Source: Pseudarthrobacter sp. AL07 (lineage in GTDB: Bacteria; Actinomycetota; Actinomycetes; Actinomycetales; Micrococcaceae). From it: 36,018 nucleotides of DNA. The position numbers were made by a program, and so were the translations under genes. The stretch is taken from assembly GCF_029960665.1 (NCBI RefSeq), contig NZ_JASBRB010000028.1:1-36018 (forward strand). The letters are read 5' to 3'. This document shows, piece by piece, positions 25,006 to 31,786 of the stretch (position 1 is the stretch's first letter; every line of letters begins with the position of its first letter). The notes beneath the pieces were generated by a model, which was not told the origin of the DNA, did not search any database, and was given only the letters and a program-made list of their open reading frames with translations.

Positions 25006-25034
25006 ACTACACCGATGTGCCTAATGCCAGTCAA
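25006..25034 (-). promoter_or_regulatory. Promoter of the repeat-protein/metalloprotease unit (TTGACT-17-TGTAGT)
   Basis: On the minus strand, TTGACT (25029-25034) and TGTAGT (25006-25011) are 17 bases apart. The predicted start near 25000 would leave a leader of about 43 bases before ATG 24957. The region is AT-rich compared with its surroundings. Confidence 0.55.
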
Positions 25035-25133
25035 TAGTAAGCATGATGATCATATTTCGGCATCCCTGGGCGAAGCAAAGACTGTTGAGTGTTCGTTGCG
25101 CACAGTACATCCGGCGGCGGTACTGTGAGGCGC

Positions 25134-25523
25134 ATGGAGATGCGCCTTGAAGTTGTCCAGGTACCTGTGGCCGATGTCGACAGGTCGAAGTCGTTCTATA
25201 TGGAGAAGCTGGGCTTTGTCCTAGACCACGATGTGGAGCACATCCCGGGAATGCGAGTCGTGCAGCTGACGCCGCCGGGTTCGGCCGCCTCGATAGTCAT
25301 TGGTACAGGAATGACGAGCATGACGCCGGGCAGCCTCGAGGGCCTGCAGCTTGTGGTGCCCGACATTGGCGGGCTCCGGGCCGAGCTCGTCCGCCGGGGT
25401 GCCGAGGTCAGCGAAATACAGGACATGGGCGGAGTGCAGTTTGCGTACTTTGCTGACCCGGACGGCAACCGCTGGGTCATCCAGGGCGCAACACCATCGG
25501 ACGTACGGTACGCACGCCTCTGA
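25134..25523 (+). CDS. VOC-family protein (glyoxalase-like)
   Basis: This 129-aa protein has the VOC pattern with VVQVPVADVDRSKSFYMEKLGF at the N-terminus and QFAYFADPDGNRWVIQG at the C-terminus. The latter is the common FxDPDGN signature with a metal- or substrate-site segment. Likely small-molecule binding or isomerising activity; substrate unknown. ATG 25134 is used, but ATG 25140 fits the ribosome site GAGG (25127-25130) better. It is divergent from the repeat-protein gene. Confidence 0.85.
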   Translation: MEMRLEVVQVPVADVDRSKSFYMEKLGFVLDHDVEHIPGMRVVQLTPPGSAASIVIGTGMTSMTPGSLEGLQLVVPDIGGLRAELVRRGAEVSEIQDMGGVQFAYFADPDGNRWVIQGATPSDVRYARL

Positions 25524-25574
25524 TCGGGGCCGTGGCTTAGACGGCCGGTACCGGCGGGGGCGTAGGATGCCGCT

Positions 25575-25727
25575 ATGGGACTAATAATTGGGCTTCTGGT
25601 CATCTGGCTTGTTCTGTCGATCGTGGGCTTTGCCGTGAAAGGCCTCATTTGGCTGGCAATCATCGGCCTCATCCTGTTCGTCGCGACGGGCGTGTGGGGC
25701 TGGGTCAAGCGGAAAGCCAACGCCTGA
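25575..25727 (+). CDS. 50-aa hydrophobic membrane protein
   Basis: ATG 25575 opens a 50-residue protein that is almost all hydrophobic: one segment at about 2-20 (GLIIGLLVIWLVLSIVGFA) and another at 23-43 (GLIWLAIIGLILFVATGVWG), with a basic C-terminus (KRKANA). An AGGA lies about eight bases upstream. Very similar tiny proteins are common in Micrococcaceae to my knowledge; function unknown. It is below the usual size cut-off. Confidence 0.65.
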   Translation: MGLIIGLLVIWLVLSIVGFAVKGLIWLAIIGLILFVATGVWGWVKRKANA

Positions 25728-25790
25728 CGAAAGGGGATTACGCGGACCTACCCCGAAAGGGGTGGGTCATCCGTGAAGGGCATCAGCGCC

Positions 25791-27113
25791 ATGAACGAAC
25801 CTGACTGGGTCCAGCACGCCATCTGGTGGCAGGTCTATCCCCTCGGCTTCGTCGGCGCGGAGAAGACCGCGACGCCGGAACCCGCCGCTGACCACCGGTT
25901 GCTGGACCTTGTCCCGTGGCTGGACTACGCGGTGGAACTCGGGGCGTCGGGGCTGGCCCTCGGCCCCATCTTCGCGTCGGAGACGCACGGGTACGACGCC
26001 ACGGATTACTTCCGGATCGATCCCCGGCTCGGATCCGAGCAGGACTTCGACACCCTGGTGGCAGAGGCACACCATCGCGGACTGCGCATACTGCTCGACG
26101 GCGTCTTCAACCACACCGGGCGCTCCTTTGCGCCGTTCCAAAATGTCCTCGTACGCGGGCCGGAGGCGGACACGGCCTCGTGGTTCTTGCTGGAGTGGCC
26201 CGAGGGTGCTGTTCCCGGCGTCGAACCCGCGTACCGCGACTTCGAAGGCCACCACCACCTCGTGGCGCTCAACCATGACGAGCCAGCTGTCGCCGATTTC
26301 GTAGTCGAGGTCATGGAGCACTGGCTGCGCCGGGGTGCGGACGGCTGGCGACTCGACGCCGCCTATGCCGTCCCGTCCTCGTTCTGGGCCCCGGTCACCG
26401 CGCGCGTCCGGTCATCACATCCGGACGCGTACTTCGTGGGCGAGTACATCCACGGCGACTATGCAGCCGAGGTCCGGTCCGGCGGACTCGATTCCGCCAC
26501 GCAATACGAGCTCTGGAAGGCCGTCTGGAGTTCGCTCAACGACGCGAACTTCTTCGAACTCGCAGCCGCATTCGAACGACACAACGCACTCCTGGGCTCC
26601 TACGCACCGCTCACCTTCATCGGCAACCACGACGTCACCCGGATCGCGAGCAAGCTCACCGACGCAGCACTCGTGCCGCACGCCGTCGTTGTCCTGCTCA
26701 CGGTTGGCGGAACCCCGTCCATCTACTACGGCGACGAGCAAGGCTACCGGGGCGTCAAGGAGGACAGGGCAGGGGGCGACGACGACGTGAGGCCGCTCTT
26801 CCCGTCCTCCCCCGGCCACCTCTCGGCCCTGGGAGGACCTATCTTCGCCGTGCACCAGGAGCTCATCGGGGTGCGCAGACGGAACCCATGGCTGCACCGT
26901 GCCACCACGGACGTCCTCCAGCTCTCCAACGAGGTGCTTGCATACCGCATCGCCGTTGACGCAGATGCGCTTGTGGTCGCACTGAACCTCTCGCACGACA
27001 CCCAGCGAATCAGCGCCGCGGGAGCCACCTCCGTCGTCGCCGGACAGGCGACCGTCGATGTCGGTGCGGACGCCGTCCTCGTGCCGCCGCGGGGATGGGC
27101 CGTCCTGGGCTAA
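25791..27113 (+). CDS. GH13 alpha-amylase-family glycosidase
   Basis: This 440-aa enzyme is a glycoside hydrolase family 13 member. The barrel begins at IWWQVYPLGF; conserved region I is DGVFNHTG, the nucleophile is in WRLDAAY (D189), the acid/base in FVGEYI (E218) and the third acid in FIGNHDVTR (D281), so the triad is complete. There is no signal peptide, so it acts in the cytoplasm, perhaps on malto-oligosaccharides or alpha-glucosides. A GTG at 25773 is an alternative start; ATG 25791 is chosen because the family homology begins right after it. It stands alone; no transporter is beside it. Confidence 0.9.
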   Translation: MNEPDWVQHAIWWQVYPLGFVGAEKTATPEPAADHRLLDLVPWLDYAVELGASGLALGPIFASETHGYDATDYFRIDPRLGSEQDFDTLVAEAHHRGLRILLDGVFNHTGRSFAPFQNVLVRGPEADTASWFLLEWPEGAVPGVEPAYRDFEGHHHLVALNHDEPAVADFVVEVMEHWLRRGADGWRLDAAYAVPSSFWAPVTARVRSSHPDAYFVGEYIHGDYAAEVRSGGLDSATQYELWKAVWSSLNDANFFELAAAFERHNALLGSYAPLTFIGNHDVTRIASKLTDAALVPHAVVVLLTVGGTPSIYYGDEQGYRGVKEDRAGGDDDVRPLFPSSPGHLSALGGPIFAVHQELIGVRRRNPWLHRATTDVLQLSNEVLAYRIAVDADALVVALNLSHDTQRISAAGATSVVAGQATVDVGADAVLVPPRGWAVLG

Positions 27114-27122
27114 GACGGTTGC

Positions 27123-27170
27123 GAGTGGCCGCTCTATCTGAGGTTGCGGCCGCCTTTCAGCGGACCACTC
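27123..27170. terminator. Candidate two-way terminator between convergent genes
   Basis: GAGTGGCCGCT (27123-27133) can pair with AGCGGACCACTC (27159-27170) with one bulged base. It lies between the GH13 stop and the last codons of the convergent DHFR-like gene. There is no T-run. Confidence 0.35.
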
Positions 27171-27591
27171 GATACCGCACGTGCGTCACGAGGCCGGTGC
27201 CGCTTACTTCCGTCGGCTCAAGCGAGAGGTTCGTGACGCCGTCGAGCGGCCGTTCGCCCGCGCCCAGGAGGATGGGCGAGATGTGGAGCCGCAGTTCGTC
27301 CATCAGCCCCGCCGAGAGGTATTGCCGGGCGGTCTTCGCTCCGCCGGCAATGGCCACGTCCTTGCTGCCGGCGGCCTCCCGAGCCTGGGCCAGCGCCGAC
27401 TCGATCCCGTCGGTAACGAAGTTGAACGTGGTGCCGCTCTGCATCTCCAGGGGCTCGCGTGGGTGATGAGTAAGGACGAAAACCGGTGCGTGATACGGCG
27501 GCTCCTCGCCCAAGGGCTCCGCAGTGCTTTGGTTCGGTCCCGCAAGGAAGCCGTCAAGGGAGAGGGTCAGATCGCATGTGACTCGGCTCAT
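27157..27591 (-). pseudogene. DHFR-family (RibD C-terminal-like) reductase with an internal deletion
   Basis: The 144-aa product has the family N-terminus (MSRVTCDLTLSLDGFLAGPNQS) and an intact C-terminal half (YHAPVFVLTHHPREPLEM, AIAGGAKTARQYLSAGLMDELRL, SPILLGAGERPLDG). Full-length relatives have about 190-210 residues, with an MGRxxF-type segment between these blocks. Here the sequence jumps from EPLGE straight to EPPYHAP, losing roughly 50-60 residues in frame, including part of the NADPH-binding region. Either it is a recent pseudogene that kept its frame or a non-enzymatic short form. Start ATG 27591 matches the family; the frame extends upstream but is not homologous. Confidence 0.7.
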
Positions 27592-27714
27592 TCGCCCATC
27601 ATGCCCCTTGCAGCGAATCTGATTCCCCACTTAGTGGCACTGCTGCCGGCAAGAGGCCGTAGCTCCGCCGTGTCCTAGGATCAACTCCCGCCGTGGCGCA
27701 CATAGGCTCGGTAT

Positions 27715-27858
27715 ATGGGCAAAAACCAGCACAGCGAGTTGGAGGGGCAGACTTCCATTAACGAGCTGCTCGACAAGCCTATCGGCGACTCCCATATCCA
27801 GCTGGTGCTGCCCATCCATGTCCAACTCCGGCCGGGGGAATTCCGCCGCGTGTCCTGA
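27715..27858 (+). CDS. Possible 47-aa protein
   Basis: ATG 27715 begins MGKNQHSELEGQTSINELLD and the frame ends at a stop at 27856-27858 after QLVLPIHVQLRPGEFRRVS. The composition is protein-like, while neighbouring DNA reads poorly. There is only a weak AGG upstream. It could be a small gene or the 5' end of a truncated one; not recognised. Confidence 0.35.
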   Translation: MGKNQHSELEGQTSINELLDKPIGDSHIQLVLPIHVQLRPGEFRRVS

Positions 27859-27972
27859 AGTGGCGGAGAACTGCCGTAGCACGACGACGGCGGCGCTTGG
27901 GCGGCCGCCGACGGTCGCCACGAGGGCGGAGCGGACACGGCCAGTACAAGTGGCGGTTATCGGGGGAAGCCT

Positions 27973-28221
27973 TTATTGGCGGACCTTCCTGACTCTCAGG
28001 CCGCGTCGTGTCGCCGGAGTTCCAGTGTTCTGGTCCGCGATCCGGCGGAGTCGGCGTGTGCGAATGCCGGTCCGGGCGTGAGCCTGGTCCATCGGTTGCG
28101 TTGGATGTACCGGCCTCGATGCATTCCGCCGGCGCCGAGAGCGGAGAATGACGACTAGCGTCACGCCCAGCCAGGCGAACGCTGCCCCAATGACGAGAAA
28201 AACCGCCGGAATAGTGTCCAT
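27973..28221 (-). CDS. 82-aa small membrane protein, hypothetical
   Basis: The N-terminus has one membrane helix (IPAVFLVIGAAFAWLGVTLV, about 4-23) followed by a very basic cytoplasmic tail (LRSRRRRNASRP and further Arg-rich stretches to the end). The helix looks real; the Arg-rich tail could partly be a high-GC artefact. No clear ribosome site. It is flanked by damaged genes. Confidence 0.4.
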   Translation of the reverse strand: MDTIPAVFLVIGAAFAWLGVTLVVILRSRRRRNASRPVHPTQPMDQAHARTGIRTRRLRRIADQNTGTPATRRGLRVRKVRQ

Positions 28222-28392
28222 AATTAAGTCTAGATCCCAATCCGTAAGCGCACTTATTATTTTCGCCGCCTGAGGGTTGCCCGCTCCCGGCAGGCCCTAA
28301 GTTAGCCGGACGGCGGGGCGGGCGTTTCATATCGAAGGTGCACTGTAATCACAGACGGTCCCCATTCATTAGACGGGGCCAAGCAGGGAGAA

Positions 28393-28630
28393 TCAGAAGC
28401 GACGTTCCATGAAGACGCTGTTTTGGTGCAGGGTGTAGTCCGCAAACGGCGGGCACTCAATGAATCCGTTGCGGACATAGAGGCGCCGTGCCGGAGCGAA
28501 ATACTCATCGGTTCCCGTCTCAAGGCAGATGCGCTCTTAGTCTCGGCGTAGGGCTTCGTCCACGATGCGCATGAGCATGAGAGTGGCTATGCCCCGGCGG
28601 CGGCAGGCAGCTGTAACGGGACCAGGTGGC
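28393..28630 (-). pseudogene. GNAT-family acetyltransferase fragment with an in-frame stop
   Basis: The minus strand reads CRRRGIATLMLMRIVDEALRR, the acetyl-CoA-binding segment of GNAT enzymes, then a TAA (28537-28539). The same frame continues with CLETGTDEYFAPARRLY, VRNGFIECPPFADY and NSVFMERRF, then a normal stop. These are the usual last motifs of GNAT N-acetyltransferases. The N-terminal part is missing upstream. The gene is inactive by both truncation and stop codon, unless the stop reflects a sequencing error. Confidence 0.7.
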
Positions 28631-28646
28631 GCTGGCCGGAGCCGTC

Positions 28647-29399
28647 TTAGGTGTACATGAGGGAGCCCGGGGTGGTGAGTTTTTCGCCGGTTTCGAGCCA
28701 GGTTTTGAGGCCGGAAAGGATCATGGGCCAGCCGCCGTAGAGCTGGTCGTTGGCGTCTTCGCGGAGTTGGTCGTGGGTGACGGTGAGGTGGCAGGAGTCG
28801 CCTACGGGTTCGATCTCCCAGGTGATGCGGGAGGTGCCCTCGGCCTTGACGTCCTCGCCCCAGAGTGCGGTCATGGTCTGGACGAGCTTGCGCGGCGGGT
28901 CGACTTCGATGTTTTCGCCTTCGCCCAGGAGACCACCGGCCTTCGGGTTGCCCATCTCGAAGCGCCCCCCGGGAGTCCAGTCAGACGTGACGGTGTTCCC
29001 GAACTGGTACTTGCCACGGATTCCGCTGTCCGTGATGGCTTCCCAGAGCAGTTCCGGGGTGGTCTTGATGTAGATTTCGAAGATCTTTTCCACGGGATTT
29101 TCCAATCTGGTTTTGAGGTCGCTGAGGGCAGCGGCCCATGGTTGTGCATATTTGCTGACCCAGCGGTCGTGGACCAGGCGGATGGGCACCGGATTGAGGA
29201 AATGGAGTTTCTCCCGGCCCCGACGGCGGGTGACCACCAGGCCCGCTTCCTCCAGCAGTTTGAGGTGCTTCATGACCCCGTAGCGGGTCATCTCGAAACG
29301 GGCCTCGAGTGCGTGCAGGGTCTGCCCGTCATCCCGGAAGAGCTCATCGAGCAGGTCCCGGCGGGTGGGGTCGGCCAGGGCTTTAAATACGGCGTCCAC
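28647..29399 (-). CDS. ArsR-type regulator fused to an AHSA1/SRPBCC domain
   Basis: This 250-aa protein joins an N-terminal ArsR winged helix (FKALADPTRRDLLDEL, then TRYGVMKHLKLLEEAGLVVTRRRGREK, residues ~5-65) to a C-terminal AHSA1/activator-of-Hsp90-like SRPBCC domain (IYIKTTPELLWEAITD through YGGWPMILSGLKTWLE). The C-terminal cavity probably binds a small ligand and controls DNA binding. Start is GTG 29399. There is no ribosome site, but a TATTAT -10 ends seven bases before the GTG and a consensus TTGACA -35 stands 18 bases further, so the mRNA is probably leaderless. A dyad between the two boxes suggests it represses itself. Confidence 0.88.
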   Translation of the reverse strand: MDAVFKALADPTRRDLLDELFRDDGQTLHALEARFEMTRYGVMKHLKLLEEAGLVVTRRRGREKLHFLNPVPIRLVHDRWVSKYAQPWAAALSDLKTRLENPVEKIFEIYIKTTPELLWEAITDSGIRGKYQFGNTVTSDWTPGGRFEMGNPKAGGLLGEGENIEVDPPRKLVQTMTALWGEDVKAEGTSRITWEIEPVGDSCHLTVTHDQLREDANDQLYGGWPMILSGLKTWLETGEKLTTPGSLMYT

Positions 29400-29405
29400 T
29401 GTTCA

Positions 29406-29435
29406 ATAATAGGTGACTAATTGGTCACATGTCAA
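29406..29435 (-). promoter_or_regulatory. Leaderless promoter of the ArsR-AHSA1 gene (TTGACA-18-TATTAT)
   Basis: On the minus strand TTGACA (29430-29435) and TATTAT (29406-29411) are 18 bases apart. The -10 is followed by six bases and then the GTG start at 29399, so transcription should begin at or next to the start codon. Confidence 0.75.
29413..29428. promoter_or_regulatory. Operator dyad GTGACTAATTGGTCAC in the promoter spacer
   Basis: GTGAC and GTCAC arms flank an AATT core; 14 of 16 bases are symmetric. The site fills the spacer between -35 and -10, so a bound protein would exclude RNA polymerase. The adjacent ArsR-type protein is the likely binder (inference). Confidence 0.65.
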
Positions 29436-29770
29436 CGAGGCGGGATCCTCGGGAACGGAGTGACCAAAGGGTTGAACCTTGCGCCGAAGGTGCCTGGGGT
29501 GACAGCGGTGCTGCAGGCGCGCCGCTGCCCGTTTTAGCCATACTGGTGGGCGCGCCGGCCGGGCGGAAGCAGGGGGCTTAGGGTCGCCTTGTCGGTAGGT
29601 CGGAGCAGCGCACGGCGCCGTTCGTCGCGGATACCTTGCCGCTCGGCGCATTGATAATACGTTTGCTTATGATGTGCACCATGATTACCCAAGGTGAAGG
29701 TTCGTCCTGAGGGTCCTGGGCCTCCAGATCGCTGGACACCGACGTCTTCGACAAGCAACGGGAGCAGAAT
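29436..29770. other. Intergenic region upstream of the OFA transporter
   Basis: About 330 bases with no recognisable gene. An AT-richer patch near 29650-29680 may hold the transporter promoter, but spacing of candidate boxes is poor. Confidence 0.4.
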
Positions 29771-31165
29771 ATGAGCTGGCTGGACCGTGAACGAACTATT
29801 GCCCCGCCGGGATTCAACCGCTGGCTGGTACCGCCCGCGGCACTGGCGGTCCACCTCTGCATCGGCCAGGCCTACGCGACCAGCGTGTACAAGACGGCAC
29901 TGGTCAAGCACTTCGATGCCAGCCTGACCGAAATCGGCGTGATCTTCTCCATTGCCATTGTGATGCTGGGCCTCTCGGCCGCGATCATGGGCACCTGGGT
30001 GGACACGAACGGCCCGCGCAAGGCGATGTTCACTTCGGCCGTGTTCTGGGCCAGCGGCTTCCTGATCGGTTCGCTCGGCATCTTCAGCGGCCAGTTGTGG
30101 CTGGTCTACCTCGGCTACGGATTCATCGGCGGCATCGGCCTGGGCATCGGCTACATCTCGCCGGTGTCCACGCTGATTAAGTGGTTCCCGGACCGTCCGG
30201 GCCTGGCCACCGGCATGGCCATCATGGGCTTCGGTGGCGGCGCGCTGATCGCCAGCCCGGTGTCAACGGCGTTGCTGAAGATGTACGACCCGAACTCCGA
30301 TGCCAAGGGTTGGGTGGCCAGCGGCGACTCTGTCGGCAAGCTCTTCCTGACTCTCGCGGTCATCTACCTGGCCTACATGATGTTCGGTGCCTTCACCATC
30401 AAGGTGCCCGCCGACGGCTGGAAGCCGGCCGGCTTCGACGCCTCGAAGGTCAGGAAGTCCGTGCTCGTTACCACGGACAACGTCTCCGCCAAGAACGCCA
30501 TCAAGACCAAGCAGTTCTGGCTGGTCTGGATCGTGCTGTTCTGCAACGTCACCGCCGGCATCGGCATCCTGGAACAGGCCGCCCCGATGATCCAGGACTT
30601 CTTCCGCCAGTCCGACGGCGTCTCTCTGGTCAGTGCCGCAGTCGCCGCAGGCTTCGTGGGACTGCTGTCGATCGGCAACATGGCCGGCCGTTTTGCCTGG
30701 TCCTCCACCTCGGACATCACCGGACGCAAGCGGATCTACATGGTCTACCTGGGCGTCGGCGCGGTGCTGTATACCGTCCTGGCCCTCGCCGGTTCCACCA
30801 CCACGGCGCTGTACGTGGTGCTGGCCTTCGTGATCATCTCCTTCTACGGCGGCGGCTTCGCCACCGTCCCCGCCTACCTGCGTGACCTCTTCGGGACCTT
30901 CCAAGTGGGTGCCATCCATGGCCGACTCCTGACCGCCTGGTCCGCTGCCGGCATTGCCGGGCCGTTGATCGTCAACGCTTTCCTGGATGCCCAGGGCAAG
31001 CCCGGCCAGCTCACGGCAGTGTCCTACCAGCCCGCGCTGCTGACCATGGTGGCGCTGCTGGTGATTGGCTTCGTAGCGAACCTGTTGGTGAAGCCGGTGG
31101 ACGCGAAGTTCCACGAACCCCGCCCCGACCGCGGGCGGTCCCAAGAACCTGCCATGGAGGCCTGA
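29771..31165 (+). CDS. OFA-family major facilitator transporter (oxalate/formate antiporter-like)
   Basis: This 464-aa membrane protein with about 12 helices belongs to the OFA branch of the major facilitator superfamily. The N-terminal HLCIGQAYATSVY segment, the GTWVDTNGPRKA loop between helices 2 and 3, and GLGIGYISPVSTLIKWFPDRPGLATGMAIMGFGGG around helices 4-5 are characteristic. Substrates are small carboxylates such as oxalate, formate, lactate or pyruvate; the specific one is not readable. The ribosome site is GGGAGC about seven bases before ATG 29771. It is followed at once by a 47-aa partner gene. Confidence 0.92.
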   Translation: MSWLDRERTIAPPGFNRWLVPPAALAVHLCIGQAYATSVYKTALVKHFDASLTEIGVIFSIAIVMLGLSAAIMGTWVDTNGPRKAMFTSAVFWASGFLIGSLGIFSGQLWLVYLGYGFIGGIGLGIGYISPVSTLIKWFPDRPGLATGMAIMGFGGGALIASPVSTALLKMYDPNSDAKGWVASGDSVGKLFLTLAVIYLAYMMFGAFTIKVPADGWKPAGFDASKVRKSVLVTTDNVSAKNAIKTKQFWLVWIVLFCNVTAGIGILEQAAPMIQDFFRQSDGVSLVSAAVAAGFVGLLSIGNMAGRFAWSSTSDITGRKRIYMVYLGVGAVLYTVLALAGSTTTALYVVLAFVIISFYGGGFATVPAYLRDLFGTFQVGAIHGRLLTAWSAAGIAGPLIVNAFLDAQGKPGQLTAVSYQPALLTMVALLVIGFVANLLVKPVDAKFHEPRPDRGRSQEPAMEA

Positions 31166-31166
31166 A

Positions 31167-31310
31167 ATGAGCACTGCACACACCCCCGGCACACAGGCGC
31201 CTGTGAAAGCGTCCACCGGAATGTTAGCCCTGGCCTGGGCGCTGGTGGGAGTCCCGCTGGCCTACGGGATCTACCAGACCCTGACCCGGGTGGCGGCGCT
31301 GTTCGGCTAG
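31167..31310 (+). CDS. Small single-helix partner of the OFA transporter (MFS small subunit)
   Basis: ATG 31167 follows the transporter stop by one base, with GGAGG at 31156-31160 inside the end of that gene. The 47-aa product has a polar N-terminus and one membrane helix (LALAWALVGVPLAYGIYQTL). Tiny proteins of this type regularly follow OFA-type transporter genes, and are annotated as MFS small subunits; their exact role is not established to my knowledge. Too short for common gene finders. Confidence 0.75.
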   Translation: MSTAHTPGTQAPVKASTGMLALAWALVGVPLAYGIYQTLTRVAALFG

Positions 31311-31425
31311 CGTTCGGCACACGCCAGAAGTTTGCCGCGGAGATGAAGGACGCAGGGTGCCGGGTGGGTGCTGGTTGTCTCCGACGGGTCCGCCGCTGGC
31401 GTGGATCGGATTGGAGGAGTCTGCC

Positions 31426-31530
31426 GTGATTGGCCTGGGGGTCGTCCTGCAGAGTCCGGTGCTCGCGGCATGCGGTGCTGTCCACCTGCTGGTGGCCCTG
31501 CGGATGAGGAAAGGTTCGGTCCGGGCCTGA
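31426..31530 (+). CDS. Possible 34-aa peptide with a strong ribosome site
   Basis: GTG 31426 is preceded by GGAGGAG (31413-31419) at seven bases, one of the best ribosome sites in the window. The short product is hydrophobic (GLGVVLQSPVLAACGAVHLLVAL) with a basic tail. The rest of 31311-31786 contains nothing else I recognise. It may be a small membrane peptide or a gene remnant. Confidence 0.35.
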   Translation: MIGLGVVLQSPVLAACGAVHLLVALRMRKGSVRA

Positions 31531-31786
31531 CACGGCTGGTTTAATTTCCCGCAGAGGACGGCGGCGGCGTTCTCCTGGAAGTTGCTGACGCAACAGGCAA
31601 GCTAGTGACCCGGGGCGGAGACGGCCATTCGGGTGTTTTGCGCGGGCCCAGCAAACGTTCGAACGGGCCCTGAGTAACATCCGGCCTGCCGTCCACTGGG
31701 TCACAGGCCAGGGGGCGGTAGGAAACTTGTCACACGCCCCTGAGTAGGTCCGTGACCCAAGGCAACCATGCGCCAGACTTAGGAGC

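Noticed and set aside
25544..25555. Perfect 12-bp palindrome GCCGGTACCGGC
   Set aside because: Short, GC-rich and not linked to a promoter or a known regulator; such palindromes are expected by chance in this DNA.
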